From contig NZ_JAVIFX010000018.1 of assembly GCF_031157255.1 (NCBI RefSeq), positions 62,001 through 126,000 on the forward strand: a DNA stretch of 64,000 bases, written 5' to 3'. This document shows positions 46,680-54,123 of the stretch, one piece after another. Numbering within the stretch: position 1 is the stretch's first letter; each line of letters opens with the position of its first letter. This DNA comes from Bradyrhizobium sp. LHD-71. Its GTDB lineage: Bacteria; Pseudomonadota; Alphaproteobacteria; Rhizobiales; Xanthobacteraceae. The position numbers were made by a program, and so were the translations under genes. The notes beneath the pieces are model-generated. The model ran no database searches, was not told the origin of the DNA, and worked only from the letters and a program-made list of their open reading frames with translations.

Positions 46680-46695
46680 CCGCCTCAGTTGGCGG
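46680..46695. repeat. Hairpin sharing its core with the one at 45567
   Basis: CCGCC (46680-46684), loop TCAGTT, GGCGG (46691-46695). The 16-base sequence CCGCCTCAGTTGGCGG is identical to that inside the hairpin at 45567-45586, 1.1 kb away. It lies 13 bp upstream of the 53-aa gene (minus strand). Confidence 0.7.
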
Positions 46696-46770
46696 TCTCT
46701 CTTCCGATCTGTCGGTCGGCCTTGCCGACCTGCTTGGGCGTGTCAGTTTAAATCCTGCAATAATCATAGC

Positions 46771-46875
46771 CTACTTCTCGATCTTTGGCGCCCCGTCACC
46801 ACGCCAGATCATTACCGCTACCAGAAGCAAGGCCACGCTAACGACGGCCCATATTGCTACCTCCTCGGCAAGCAC
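46771..46875 (-). CDS. Membrane microprotein, 34 aa
   Basis: A frame of 35 codons with GTG start and GAGGAGA four bases upstream. The product has one membrane segment (AIWAVVSVALLLVAVMIW) between a short acidic N terminus (LAEEV) and a charged end (RGDGAPKIEK). Below common gene-finder limits. It is upstream of and on the same strand as the 53-aa gene (103 bp gap), so the two may form a unit. Function unknown. Confidence 0.5.
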   Translation of the reverse strand: MLAEEVAIWAVVSVALLLVAVMIWRGDGAPKIEK

Positions 46876-46968
46876 TTTGTCTCCTCTGCTTCCTTTGGAC
46901 CGGTTTCCGCGCCTGGTGATGCTCGGATGATGGCCTGGCCGATGCTGTTCGCCAGCCCGTTGGCGGTT

Positions 46969-47014
46969 AGCGTACCGTTCATTTTGGAGTGCACAGTTGA
47001 ACCATCATCTGCAT
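46969..47014. repeat. Imperfect direct repeat, copy A
   Basis: Begins AGCGTACCGTTCATTTTGG and ends with TCATCTGCATG. Copy B at 47635-47682 starts AGCGTACCGTTTCATTTTGG and ends TCATCTGCTTG. The ends are almost identical and the middle diverges (about 75 per cent overall by eye). Copy A lies about 50 bp upstream of the 42-aa gene. Confidence 0.7.
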
Positions 47015-47062
47015 GATGCGTTTGTTGCACAGATATAGCAGCAAACAGGGAGGCAACGAGAC

Positions 47063-47191
47063 ATGGACAATCGGGTCATCGCGGGTGTTGCCGCGGCTAT
47101 CGTTGTTCTTGCGCTGCTTGGTTGGTCTGGTGGCTGGTTCGGGGATGAGACCACCGCACCGACGACGCCACCAACCGGGCAAACGAAGTAA
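47063..47191 (+). CDS. Membrane microprotein, 42 aa
   Basis: A 43-codon frame with GGGAGG about ten bases upstream of ATG. It starts MDNRVIAGVAAAIVVLALLG, one membrane segment, then a glycine/tryptophan stretch (WSGGWFGDE) and a threonine/proline tail (TTAPTTPPTG). Below common gene-finder limits. Copy A of the direct repeat lies just upstream, possibly in its promoter. Function unknown. Confidence 0.55.
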   Translation: MDNRVIAGVAAAIVVLALLGWSGGWFGDETTAPTTPPTGQTK

Positions 47192-47383
47192 GAGCACGGC
47201 GGCCGCCGCATTCCGCGCGCCTTCGCCAAGCCAATGCCGTTTGGCTCTCCAGGCAAGGCCAGGACGCAAGTGGTGCATTGAATTTGAAGGGGGGCGGGAA
47301 GATCCCGGAAACGAAGACCGACGCTTGTTTGTCACGGCACGAGGGTAAAGTCGTCGCGCAGCATCGTTTCGGGTTCTTATCGT

Positions 47384-47587
47384 ATGGACCGGGAAACTTT
47401 GGTCGCCGCTTTAAAGACGGTCGACCGGCACATAGCACAAATCCAAGCTGAGATAGAGCGCCTCAGACTTGAGATCGACAAATTGGACCGCGCTGGACGC
47501 GCCACGGCAGATGTGCGGGTTGTTGTTGATAAACTCGAGGAGGCGCTCGGTCTTTACTTCGAGTATCGCCAGCAACTCAGCGACTAA
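47384..47587 (+). CDS. Coiled-coil hypothetical protein, 67 aa
   Basis: A 67-aa protein predicted to be almost fully helical: TLVAALKTVDRHIAQIQAEI and ERLRLEIDKLDRAGRATADV form heptad-like leucine/isoleucine patterns, followed by VVDKLEEALGLYFEYRQQL. No signal or membrane segment. No strong ribosome site. Copy B of the direct repeat lies 47 bp after its stop. No family recognised. Confidence 0.6.
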   Translation: MDRETLVAALKTVDRHIAQIQAEIERLRLEIDKLDRAGRATADVRVVVDKLEEALGLYFEYRQQLSD

Positions 47588-47634
47588 GACTAAACGCGCC
47601 AGGGAGCGCTCAACGCCCCTTTAGCTGCCACTAT

Positions 47635-47682
47635 AGCGTACCGTTTCATTTTGGGCTGTGTAGCTAAACCGTCATCTGCTTG
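47635..47682. repeat. Imperfect direct repeat, copy B
   Basis: Starts AGCGTACCGTTTCATTTTGG and ends TCATCTGCTTG; see copy A at 46969-47014 on the same strand. It separates the coiled-coil gene from the frameshifted minus-strand gene. Confidence 0.7.
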
Positions 47683-47694
47683 TCGCAGCGTCAC

Positions 47695-47936
47695 TCATTC
47701 ACGCCGTCGGCTGGACGTGCGGTTTGGATTATCGATCCAAAGATGCTCACGATCGCCGGTGACCCCCTCGGCGACGTCGTCGATCGCCCACAACAGTCGC
47801 TCCAGTCGCTCGTACAGGTCTCGCCCCGGATCTTCACCACGGCGCAGGCGCGCGTGGTCATATGCCGGGCGCGAGACAGCGCGGCGAGGTATTCCTCGCT
47901 GTCGTGAAGCCTGTGATGGCGGGGCGATCGGGCCAT
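47695..47936 (-). pseudogene. Probable frameshifted small gene
   Basis: From the ATG at 47936 the frame reads MARSPRHHRLHDSEEYLAAL and then loses sense near ARHMTTR. If one base is restored there (GCCCGGCAT to GCCCGGGCAT), the sequence continues as ARAYDHARLRRGEDPG, then DLYERLERLLWAIDDVAEG and VTGDREHLWIDNPNRTS to the TGA 47697-47695, in good protein style. 242 nt is one short of 81 codons. A single-base deletion, or sequencing error, is the simplest reading. No family recognised. Confidence 0.45.
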
Positions 47937-48109
47937 CCCGCTTAGAGAGAACGAATGGAGAACGGAGTCAAGCACACCGCCCCGGGGCGATGATCTGGCG
48001 CGGTTCGCCAGCATCTCAGCTATGCGGAATGTGGCCCCCGGCGTAGCCCCAATCGATTTTTCGCTATTTTTGGGCTTTCAGGAGTTCGGCCCAACTCCTT
48101 GATATTGCT

Positions 48110-48184
48110 TGGCTCCCCGGGCCGGATTCGAACCAGCGACCAACCGGTTAACAGCCGGTTGCTCTACCACTGAGCTACCGGGGA
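48110..48184 (-). tRNA. tRNA-Asn (GTT)
   Basis: Complete cloverleaf on the minus strand: acceptor TCCCCGG pairs with CCGGGGA, D arm GCTCAGTGGTAGAGC, anticodon arm ACCGGCTGTTAACCGGT with anticodon GTT, T arm GCTGGTTCGAATCCGGC, and encoded CCA at 48112-48110. 75 nt. Confidence 0.96.
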
Positions 48185-48296
48185 ACGGCGCGAAGCAGCC
48201 TCAGCAATGAGCGCTGCCTATAACAAAGCGTCTCCGTGTTGCAAAGGACGAAATGTCCTTATCAAACGGTGCGCTCAGGTTGGAAGGAAGAAGGAG

Positions 48297-48370
48297 TGGA
48301 GGCCACGACCAGAATTGAACTGGTGTAAACGGTTTTGCAGACCGCTGCGTAACCACTCCGCCACGTGGCC
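48297..48370 (-). tRNA. tRNA-Cys (GCA)
   Basis: Complete cloverleaf on the minus strand: acceptor GGCCACG with CGTGGCC, anticodon arm GCGGTCTGCAAAACCGT with anticodon GCA, T loop TTCAATT, discriminator U, and encoded CCA at 48299-48297. 74 nt. 112 bp upstream of tRNA-Asn on the same strand, so the two may share a transcript. Confidence 0.96.
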
Positions 48371-48404
48371 CTAACCGGGCGAGTTGTTACAGGTTGCTAT
48401 ACAC

Positions 48405-48548
48405 TTAAGCAACCTCGCCGCCCTCCACTCGAGCGAAATTCTGAAACTCAAAACTGCGGCCTTTAACCTTATCGGCCGCGCGGAACAGGGCGTCGACCGA
48501 AGCGCCGCGCACGTTCAGCAAAATGCAGACGCAGCGCCCGTCATCCAT
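48405..48548 (-). CDS. Short ORF or gene fragment between tRNA-Cys and the RpiR gene
   Basis: 47 codons from ATG 48548, MDDGRCVCILLNVRGASVDA then LFRAADKVKGRSFEFQNFAR and a short acidic end. It reads like real protein (mixed beta and helix), and the same frame stays open upstream into the RpiR gene's 3' end without a start. It may be the tail of a gene cut by insertion of the RpiR-transporter unit. No family recognised. Confidence 0.35.
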   Translation of the reverse strand: MDDGRCVCILLNVRGASVDALFRAADKVKGRSFEFQNFARVEGGEVA

Positions 48549-48612
48549 GCCGACTCCAACGTCGTTCGCCCCTGAATGGCGTCCGTTGCCAGCGCATTTA
48601 TCGAAGCAGCTC

Positions 48613-49530
48613 TCAAGGCGCCTGGTAGTGAAACGTCCAGAGCAGGCTCTCGCTCAGCCCTTTCAGGGCCTCGACCGCATCCGGGCGCTCGCGCGCAACG
48701 GCGGTCACCAGCGCGTCGGCCAGCGCGAAGATCGCGCTCGGCGAGTTCGGCAGCAGCCGATTCCGCGCTGGAGCGAGTAGCGCGAAGTCGGCGATCGGCA
48801 CCAGCGGCGACGTCAGTCCGTCGGTGAGCGCCAGCACGGGCGTACCGCGCTTCTTCGCGAAATTGCAGAGCTCGACCGTCGAGCGCGAGTAGCGTGGCAT
48901 CGAAATCGCGATCACGAGATCGTCCGGACCGGCCGAGAGCATGTGTCGCATCGCATGCGTCGGTCCGCCGCGCGAGGCGGCGAAAATGACGTCGGCATCG
49001 AGATAGAGCGCAAGCCCATCCTCGAGGAACGAAGCAACATGATGGCTCGCGCCCATGCCGACGACAAAGATGCGCTGCGCCTTGAGTAATGCCGCCAGCG
49101 CGCGCGTAACCGTCGTTTCATCAAGCCCGGCAATGGCCTCTTCGATATTGGCCGCCTCGTCCTTGAGAGCGCCCACCAGCGCCGCAAAGGGCGAAGCTGT
49201 GATGCTGCGCGCATCCACCATGTTCGCCACCGGCGCCATGGCGAGCTTGAGTGCCTCCGAGAGCGCCGCGCGGAACTCGCCGTAGTTGGCGTATCCGAGG
49301 GCACGGACGAAACGGGTCACGGTCGCAGTCGAGGCGCCGCTCTTCTCCGCCAGCCCCTCGATCGTCATCGTCGCCGTGTCGAGCGGGTTCTGCAGCACGA
49401 AATCGGCGGCCTTGCGATGCCCGTTGCTCAGCGACGGATAGACGGTGGCGATGCGGTTTGCCAGGTCCGTCGTCGCTTTCAGAACCGGTGACATGACGCG
49501 ACCATCCGATTGACGTTGGATAATTTTCAT
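48613..49530 (-). CDS. MurR/RpiR-family transcriptional regulator
   Basis: A 305-aa regulator with an N-terminal helix-turn-helix domain (HRKAADFVLQNPLDTATMTI and KSGASTATVTRFVRALGYAN) and a C-terminal SIS sugar-phosphate-binding fold (RIFVVGMGASHHVASFLEDG, DDLVIAISMPRYSRSTVEL, VLALTDGLTSPLV). SIS regulators of this kind often control transport and breakdown of sugar- or peptide-like nutrients. It is divergent from the ABC transporter operon, which is its likely target. An ATG at 49494 is an alternative start. Confidence 0.92.
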   Translation of the reverse strand: MKIIQRQSDGRVMSPVLKATTDLANRIATVYPSLSNGHRKAADFVLQNPLDTATMTIEGLAEKSGASTATVTRFVRALGYANYGEFRAALSEALKLAMAPVANMVDARSITASPFAALVGALKDEAANIEEAIAGLDETTVTRALAALLKAQRIFVVGMGASHHVASFLEDGLALYLDADVIFAASRGGPTHAMRHMLSAGPDDLVIAISMPRYSRSTVELCNFAKKRGTPVLALTDGLTSPLVPIADFALLAPARNRLLPNSPSAIFALADALVTAVARERPDAVEALKGLSESLLWTFHYQAP

Positions 49531-49594
49531 GTTTGCTAATCGACGAAAATAAATTTGTCAAAAACTGCCCCCAGCCAAGGGAATGGAGATCGAG
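49531..49594. promoter_or_regulatory. Divergent promoter region, RpiR / ABC operon
   Basis: Short AT-rich gap with an imperfect palindrome GACGAAAATAAATTTGTC (49542-49559), a candidate operator for the RpiR protein. The ribosome site for the transporter gene is GGAG six bases before ATG 49595. Confidence 0.35.
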
Positions 49595-51205
49595 ATGCGC
49601 AAGCAGCTCCTGCTCGCCTGTATTGCCGGCGCCTGCCTGAACGGCACCCCCGCCTGGTCGCAGACCCTGAAGATTGCGCTTGCCTCCGAGCCCACAGCGG
49701 TCGACCCGCACTATCACGACCTCACCCCGAACAACGCGCTCGCCGCCCATATCTTTGACGCCCTGGTCCTGCAGGATGAGAAGCAGCAACTGAAGCCCGG
49801 CCTTGCCACCTCCTGGTCGAACGACGGCAAGACCACATGGACCTTCAAGCTGCGGCCCGGCGTCAGCTTCTCGAACGGCAAGCCTTTCACCGCCGAGGAC
49901 GTGGTCTTCACGTTCTGTCGCACGCTGAAGAACGAGACCAAGGTCTCCGGCTCCTTTGCTGACATCACCGGCGCCTTCGACAAGGTCGAGACGCCCGACC
50001 CGCAAACGCTCGTCATCACCACCAAAACGCCCGAGCCGCTGCTGCCGACCCTTCTCACCGGCCTGCCGATCCTGAGCGCCTCAATCGTCGAGCACGGCCC
50101 GATCAGCTACGACATCTCCAAGAACTGCGGCGTGACCGGCGCATGGCCCGTGGTCAACGACTTCAATGACGGCAAGTCCGCCATCGGCACAGGCCCTTAC
50201 AAGCTCAAGAGCTATGTCCGCGGTTCGGCTATCGAGCTCGAGCGCAACCCGAGCTACTGGGGCCAGGCCGAGCCCTGGGCCGTGGTGCGCTTTGTGCCGG
50301 TGACCAATGCCGGCCCGCGCCTCGCCGGCCTGCTTGCCGGCGACTACGACGTCATCGAGAACCCGGCCGCGCGCGATCTTAACCGCATCCGCAGCGACAA
50401 GCGCTTCGGCCATGTCATCACGCCGTCGACCCGTGTCATCTACTTTCAGCTCGATGTCGGTCGCGACCAGAGCCCCTTCGTCAAGGCGCCCGACGGCAAG
50501 AACCCGCTCAAGGACCCGCGCGTGCGCAAGGCGATGTCGCTGGCCATCGACCGCGACGCCATCGTCAAGCGTCTGATGGACGGTGCGGCCGAGCCAGCCT
50601 ACCAGTACCTGCCGACCGGCATGTTCGGCACGATGGCGAAACCGGCCAAGCTCGAATACGACCCTGCGGCCGCCAAGAAGCTGCTCGCCGAAGCCGGCTA
50701 TCCAAACGGCTTCCAGCTCACGCTCTCGACCACCAACGACCGCTACATCAACGACAGCCAGATCACCCAGGCGGTCGCGCAGTACCTGACCCAGATTGGT
50801 ATCAAGGCCGAGGTCGACGCGATGACCCGCGCGATCTACTTCCCGCGCCGCGCCAAGAAGGAGTTCAGTGTCGCGCTCGGCGGCTGGGGCTCCAGCAGCG
50901 GCGAGGCTTCCTCCTTTCTCCGTCAGTGGCCGGCCACCCCTGACGAGGCCAAGACCATGGGCGGCTCGAACTACGGACAGTACAAGAACGAGGAGTTCGA
51001 CAAGACGATCCGCACCGCGATCTCGACTCTCGACGATGCGAAACGCTCCGAGCTGCTGCAGCAGGCGGCCAGGCTCGTCCTTGCCGACAACGCTTTCATT
51101 CCGCTGCATTTCGAAAGCGGCATCTGGGCCTACAAGTCCGAGCTCAAGGTCGAAGGCCGCACCGATCAATTGACGCTCGCCATGTCGGTGAAGCCGGCCA
51201 AGTGA
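49595..51205 (+). CDS. Peptide/opine-type ABC transporter substrate-binding protein
   Basis: A 536-aa periplasmic binding protein of the SBP_bac_5 (DppA/OppA) family. A signal peptide (QLLLACIAGACLNGTPAWSQ) precedes LKIALASEPTAVDPHYHDL, the family block AAHIFDALVLQDEKQQLKPG and LATSWSNDGKTTWTFKLRPG. The ligand (peptide, nickel chelate, opine or similar) cannot be read from sequence. ATG 49595 is chosen over 49583 for the GGAG site. First gene of a six-gene operon. Confidence 0.93.
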   Translation: MRKQLLLACIAGACLNGTPAWSQTLKIALASEPTAVDPHYHDLTPNNALAAHIFDALVLQDEKQQLKPGLATSWSNDGKTTWTFKLRPGVSFSNGKPFTAEDVVFTFCRTLKNETKVSGSFADITGAFDKVETPDPQTLVITTKTPEPLLPTLLTGLPILSASIVEHGPISYDISKNCGVTGAWPVVNDFNDGKSAIGTGPYKLKSYVRGSAIELERNPSYWGQAEPWAVVRFVPVTNAGPRLAGLLAGDYDVIENPAARDLNRIRSDKRFGHVITPSTRVIYFQLDVGRDQSPFVKAPDGKNPLKDPRVRKAMSLAIDRDAIVKRLMDGAAEPAYQYLPTGMFGTMAKPAKLEYDPAAAKKLLAEAGYPNGFQLTLSTTNDRYINDSQITQAVAQYLTQIGIKAEVDAMTRAIYFPRRAKKEFSVALGGWGSSSGEASSFLRQWPATPDEAKTMGGSNYGQYKNEEFDKTIRTAISTLDDAKRSELLQQAARLVLADNAFIPLHFESGIWAYKSELKVEGRTDQLTLAMSVKPAK

Positions 51206-51257
51206 GCTCCGTCGTGGTGAGCCAGATCGACCACGCAATGAATATGAGACGTCAGCG

Positions 51258-52235
51258 ATGACGGCCTACGTCCTGCAGCGGCTCCTTCAGAGCGTCTTCG
51301 TGCTGCTGGCGGTCTCCGTCGTCGTATTCTTCGCCGTATACGGCATTGGCGATCCGATCGAGCTCCTGGTCTCGCCGCAGGTTAGCGCCGCCGAACGCAC
51401 AGCGCTGATTCAGCGTCTCGGGCTCGACCTGCCGGTCTGGCAGCAGTACTTCGTTTTCATGGGCAACGCCTTGAAGGGCGACCTCGGTCGTTCTTTTGTG
51501 CACGGCGTCCCGGCGATCGAGCTTATCCTCGCCCGCCTGCCCGCCACCTTCGAGCTCGTGCTGCTGGCAATGACGATCGCGGTCGCGCTCGGCGTGCCGC
51601 TCGGAATGATGGCCGGGCTTGATCCGGAGAGCCGTCCTGCCCGCATCATCATGGCCGGCACCGTGCTCGGCTACTCGCTGCCGAATTTCTGGAAAGGCAT
51701 GATGCTGATCCTGCTCTTCGCCGTCGTGCTCGGCTGGGTGCCGACGGCAGGCCGCGGCGAGACGGTCTCGTTTTTCGGCGTCCAGACCAGTTTGTTCACG
51801 CTCGACGGGCTGCACCACCTGATCTTGCCGGCGCTCAACCTCGCCATTCCCAACATGGCGTTGATGGTCAGTCTCGTCGCTGCCGGCACGGCCGAGACGA
51901 TGACGCAGGACTACGTCAAATACGCCCGCGCCAAGGGCGTGCGCCGCAGCCGCATCGTCGGGCGGCATGTGCTTCGCAACATCCTTATTCCGGTCGTCAC
52001 TGTGGTTGGCGTCGAGTTCGGCAGCCTCGTTGCCTTCTCGACGATCACCGAAACGGTCTTCGCTTGGCCCGGCATGGGGAAGCTTCTGATCGAATCGATC
52101 TACCAGCTCGACCGCCCGGTGGTCGTTGCCTACATCCTGCTGGCGACGCTGCTCTTCGTCGCCGTCAACTTTCTCGTCGATATTCTTTACGCCGCGCTCG
52201 ACCCTCGCGTGAAACTCGCCGGAGAGATGGCATGA
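51258..52235 (+). CDS. ABC transporter permease (DppB-like)
   Basis: A 325-aa inner-membrane permease with six predicted spans. The N terminus AYVLQRLLQSVFVLLAVSVV and the middle DLPVWQQYFVFMGNALKGDL are family-typical, and the EAA loop for the ATPase is DYVKYARAKGVRRSRIVGRH. It follows the binding-protein gene by 52 bp and its stop overlaps the next start as ATGA. Confidence 0.94.
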   Translation: MTAYVLQRLLQSVFVLLAVSVVVFFAVYGIGDPIELLVSPQVSAAERTALIQRLGLDLPVWQQYFVFMGNALKGDLGRSFVHGVPAIELILARLPATFELVLLAMTIAVALGVPLGMMAGLDPESRPARIIMAGTVLGYSLPNFWKGMMLILLFAVVLGWVPTAGRGETVSFFGVQTSLFTLDGLHHLILPALNLAIPNMALMVSLVAAGTAETMTQDYVKYARAKGVRRSRIVGRHVLRNILIPVVTVVGVEFGSLVAFSTITETVFAWPGMGKLLIESIYQLDRPVVVAYILLATLLFVAVNFLVDILYAALDPRVKLAGEMA

Positions 52236-53146
52236 GCACGCCCGAAACCATCGCAGCGAGCGTGCCCGTTCATGCCGAGACGCCTTTGCGGCAGAAGGTG
52301 CTCCGACGCATCCGCAATCGGCCGACGATGCAAGGCGCCGCGATCCTGCTCGGCATTCTTGTCCTCCTTGCATTGCTCGCGCCGGTGATCGCGCCGCAGG
52401 ACCCGCATGATCTCGCCTCGCTTAGCGTCATGGACAACCGGCTGGCGCCTGGCGAGGCCGGCATGAACGGCATGACCTACTGGCTCGGCACAGACTCGCA
52501 GGGCCGCGACATGCTGAGCGCGATCCTCTACGGCCTGCGCACCAGCCTGCTCGTCGGCCTCTCCGCCACCGCCGGCGCACTTCTCATCGGCATCATGGCT
52601 GGCCTCGTCGCGGCGCAATTTGGTGGCGCAGTCGATGCCGTGATCATGCGCATCGTCGACTTCATGCTCGGCTTTCCCTCGATCCTTGTGGCACTCGTGC
52701 TGCTGGCCTCGATCGGCCGTGGCGTCGACAAGGTCATCCTCGCGATCGTGCTGGTGCAATGGGCGCAATATGCCCGGCTGATGCGGGCGGCAGCACTGGT
52801 CGAGCGCCGCAAGGAATACATCGAGGCTGCGGTCAACTTCGGCCTGCCGACCCGCCACATCATGTTGGCGCATCTGCTGCCGAATTCGATCGGCTCGGTG
52901 CTCGTCGTGGCGACGATCAGTATCGCTTCGGCGATCACGCTGGAGGCCACGCTTTCGTTCCTGGGCGTTGGCGTCCCCGTGACGCAGCCATCCCTTGGTC
53001 TGCTCATCGCCAACGGCTTCGAGTTTCTGCTCTCCGGCGAATACTGGATTGCCGTCTTTCCGGGCATTGCCCTTGTCCTGCTGATCATGTCACTCAACCT
53101 TGTCGGCACGCGTCTGCGCCGCAGCTTCAATGTGCGGGGCTCATGA
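52232..53146 (+). CDS. ABC transporter permease (DppC-like)
   Basis: A 304-aa permease with an extended cytoplasmic N terminus, membrane segment AAILLGILVLLALLAPVIA, the motif WLGTDSQGRDMLSAILYGLR and the EAA loop RRKEYIEAAVNFGLPTRHIM. It overlaps the preceding permease and the following ATPase gene by 4 bp each, so the genes are translationally coupled. The frame upstream of the ATG is a shadow of DppB. Confidence 0.94.
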   Translation: MSTPETIAASVPVHAETPLRQKVLRRIRNRPTMQGAAILLGILVLLALLAPVIAPQDPHDLASLSVMDNRLAPGEAGMNGMTYWLGTDSQGRDMLSAILYGLRTSLLVGLSATAGALLIGIMAGLVAAQFGGAVDAVIMRIVDFMLGFPSILVALVLLASIGRGVDKVILAIVLVQWAQYARLMRAAALVERRKEYIEAAVNFGLPTRHIMLAHLLPNSIGSVLVVATISIASAITLEATLSFLGVGVPVTQPSLGLLIANGFEFLLSGEYWIAVFPGIALVLLIMSLNLVGTRLRRSFNVRGS

Positions 53147-54123
53147 GCGACGAGCTGCTCGAAGTGCGAGGCCTTCGGACCGTGTTTCATGCGCTGGACG
53201 GCGCCTGGCCGGCCGTCGACGGCGTCGACCTTACCGTCAGGCGCGGCGAGGTGCTCGGCCTCGTCGGCGAATCCGGTTCGGGCAAATCGGTCACCGGTTT
53301 CTCGCTGGTCCAGCTCATCGATCCGCCCGGTGAGATCGTCGCCGGCGAGATCCTGTTCGCCGGAGAAGACCTGCGCGCAGCGTCGGAGGAGCGTCTGCGC
53401 AGTCTGCGCGGCGATCGGATCGCGATGATCTTCCAGGATCCCCTGATGACGCTGAACCCGGTGCTCAGCATTGGCGAGCAGATGAGCGAAGCGATCCTCG
53501 AGCATCGAAACTGTTCGAGGCAGGAAGCGCTGGCCGAGGCCGCCAAGGCTCTGGCTCGCGTCGGTATCTCCTCACCCGAGTCCCGGCTGAAACAATATCC
53601 GCACGAGTTTTCTGGCGGCATGCGCCAGCGCGTCGCGATCGCGACCGCCTTGCTCAACGCGCCGGATTTGATCATAGCCGACGAGCCGACCACCGCCCTC
53701 GACGTCACCATCCAGAGCCAGATCCTGTTCGAGGTCCAGAAGCTCAGCCGGGAATCGTCGACAGCCGTGCTCTGGATCACGCATGATCTCGCAGTGGTCG
53801 CCGAGCTCGCCGACCGGGTTGCAGTGATGTATGCCGGCCGCATCGTCGAGATCGGTCCCGTCGATGCCGTGCTCGACCGGCCGCGCCACCCCTATACGCT
53901 CGGGCTGCTCAATTCCTCCACTTCGATGGTCGAGGTCGGTCAGCGCCTGAACCAGATCGACGGCGCTGCTCCGCGCATCGATTCACGCCCGAGCGGCTGC
54001 CCGTTCCGGCCGCGCTGTCCGCGCGCGCTGCCGGTCTGCAGCGATCAGGATCCGGAGCCGCTGAGCGAAGGCGAGCGCGCCTTCCGTTGCCACAACCCGG
54101 TCGCGCACGAGGCCGTGGCATGA
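53143..54123 (+). CDS. ABC transporter ATP-binding protein (DppD-like)
   Basis: A 326-aa ATPase. Walker A GESGSGKS at about residue 40, signature [12 protein letters not shown], Walker [13 protein letters not shown], and the C-terminal oligopeptide-transporter extension with cysteines ([16 protein letters not shown]) that in the family binds an Fe-S cluster. Start at 53143 by ATGA overlap with the permease stop; end overlaps the second ATPase start. Confidence 0.95.
   Translation: MSDELLEVRGLRTVFHALDGAWPAVDGVDLTVRRGEVLGLVGESGSGKSVTGFSLVQLIDPPGEIVAGEILFAGEDLRAASEERLRSLRGDRIAMIFQDPLMTLNPVLSIGEQMSEAILEHRNCSRQEALAEAAKALARVGISSPESRLKQYPHEFSGGMRQRVAIATALLNAPDLIIADEPTTALDVTIQSQILFEVQKLSRESSTAVLWITHDLAVVAELADRVAVMYAGRIVEIGPVDAVLDRPRHPYTLGLLNSSTSMVEVGQRLNQIDGAAPRIDSRPSGCPFRPRCPRALPVCSDQDPEPLSEGERAFRCHNPVAHEAVA

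Noticed and set aside
46576-46767. 63-aa minus-strand ORF
   Set aside because: Overlaps the 53-aa membrane protein in another frame and has poor composition; the 53-aa frame has a clear membrane segment.
44091-48612. Integrative element or prophage bounded by the tRNA genes
   Set aside because: The region has decayed genes and repeats beside tRNA-Asn and tRNA-Cys, but no integrase, no tRNA 3'-end duplication (att) and no phage gene was found.
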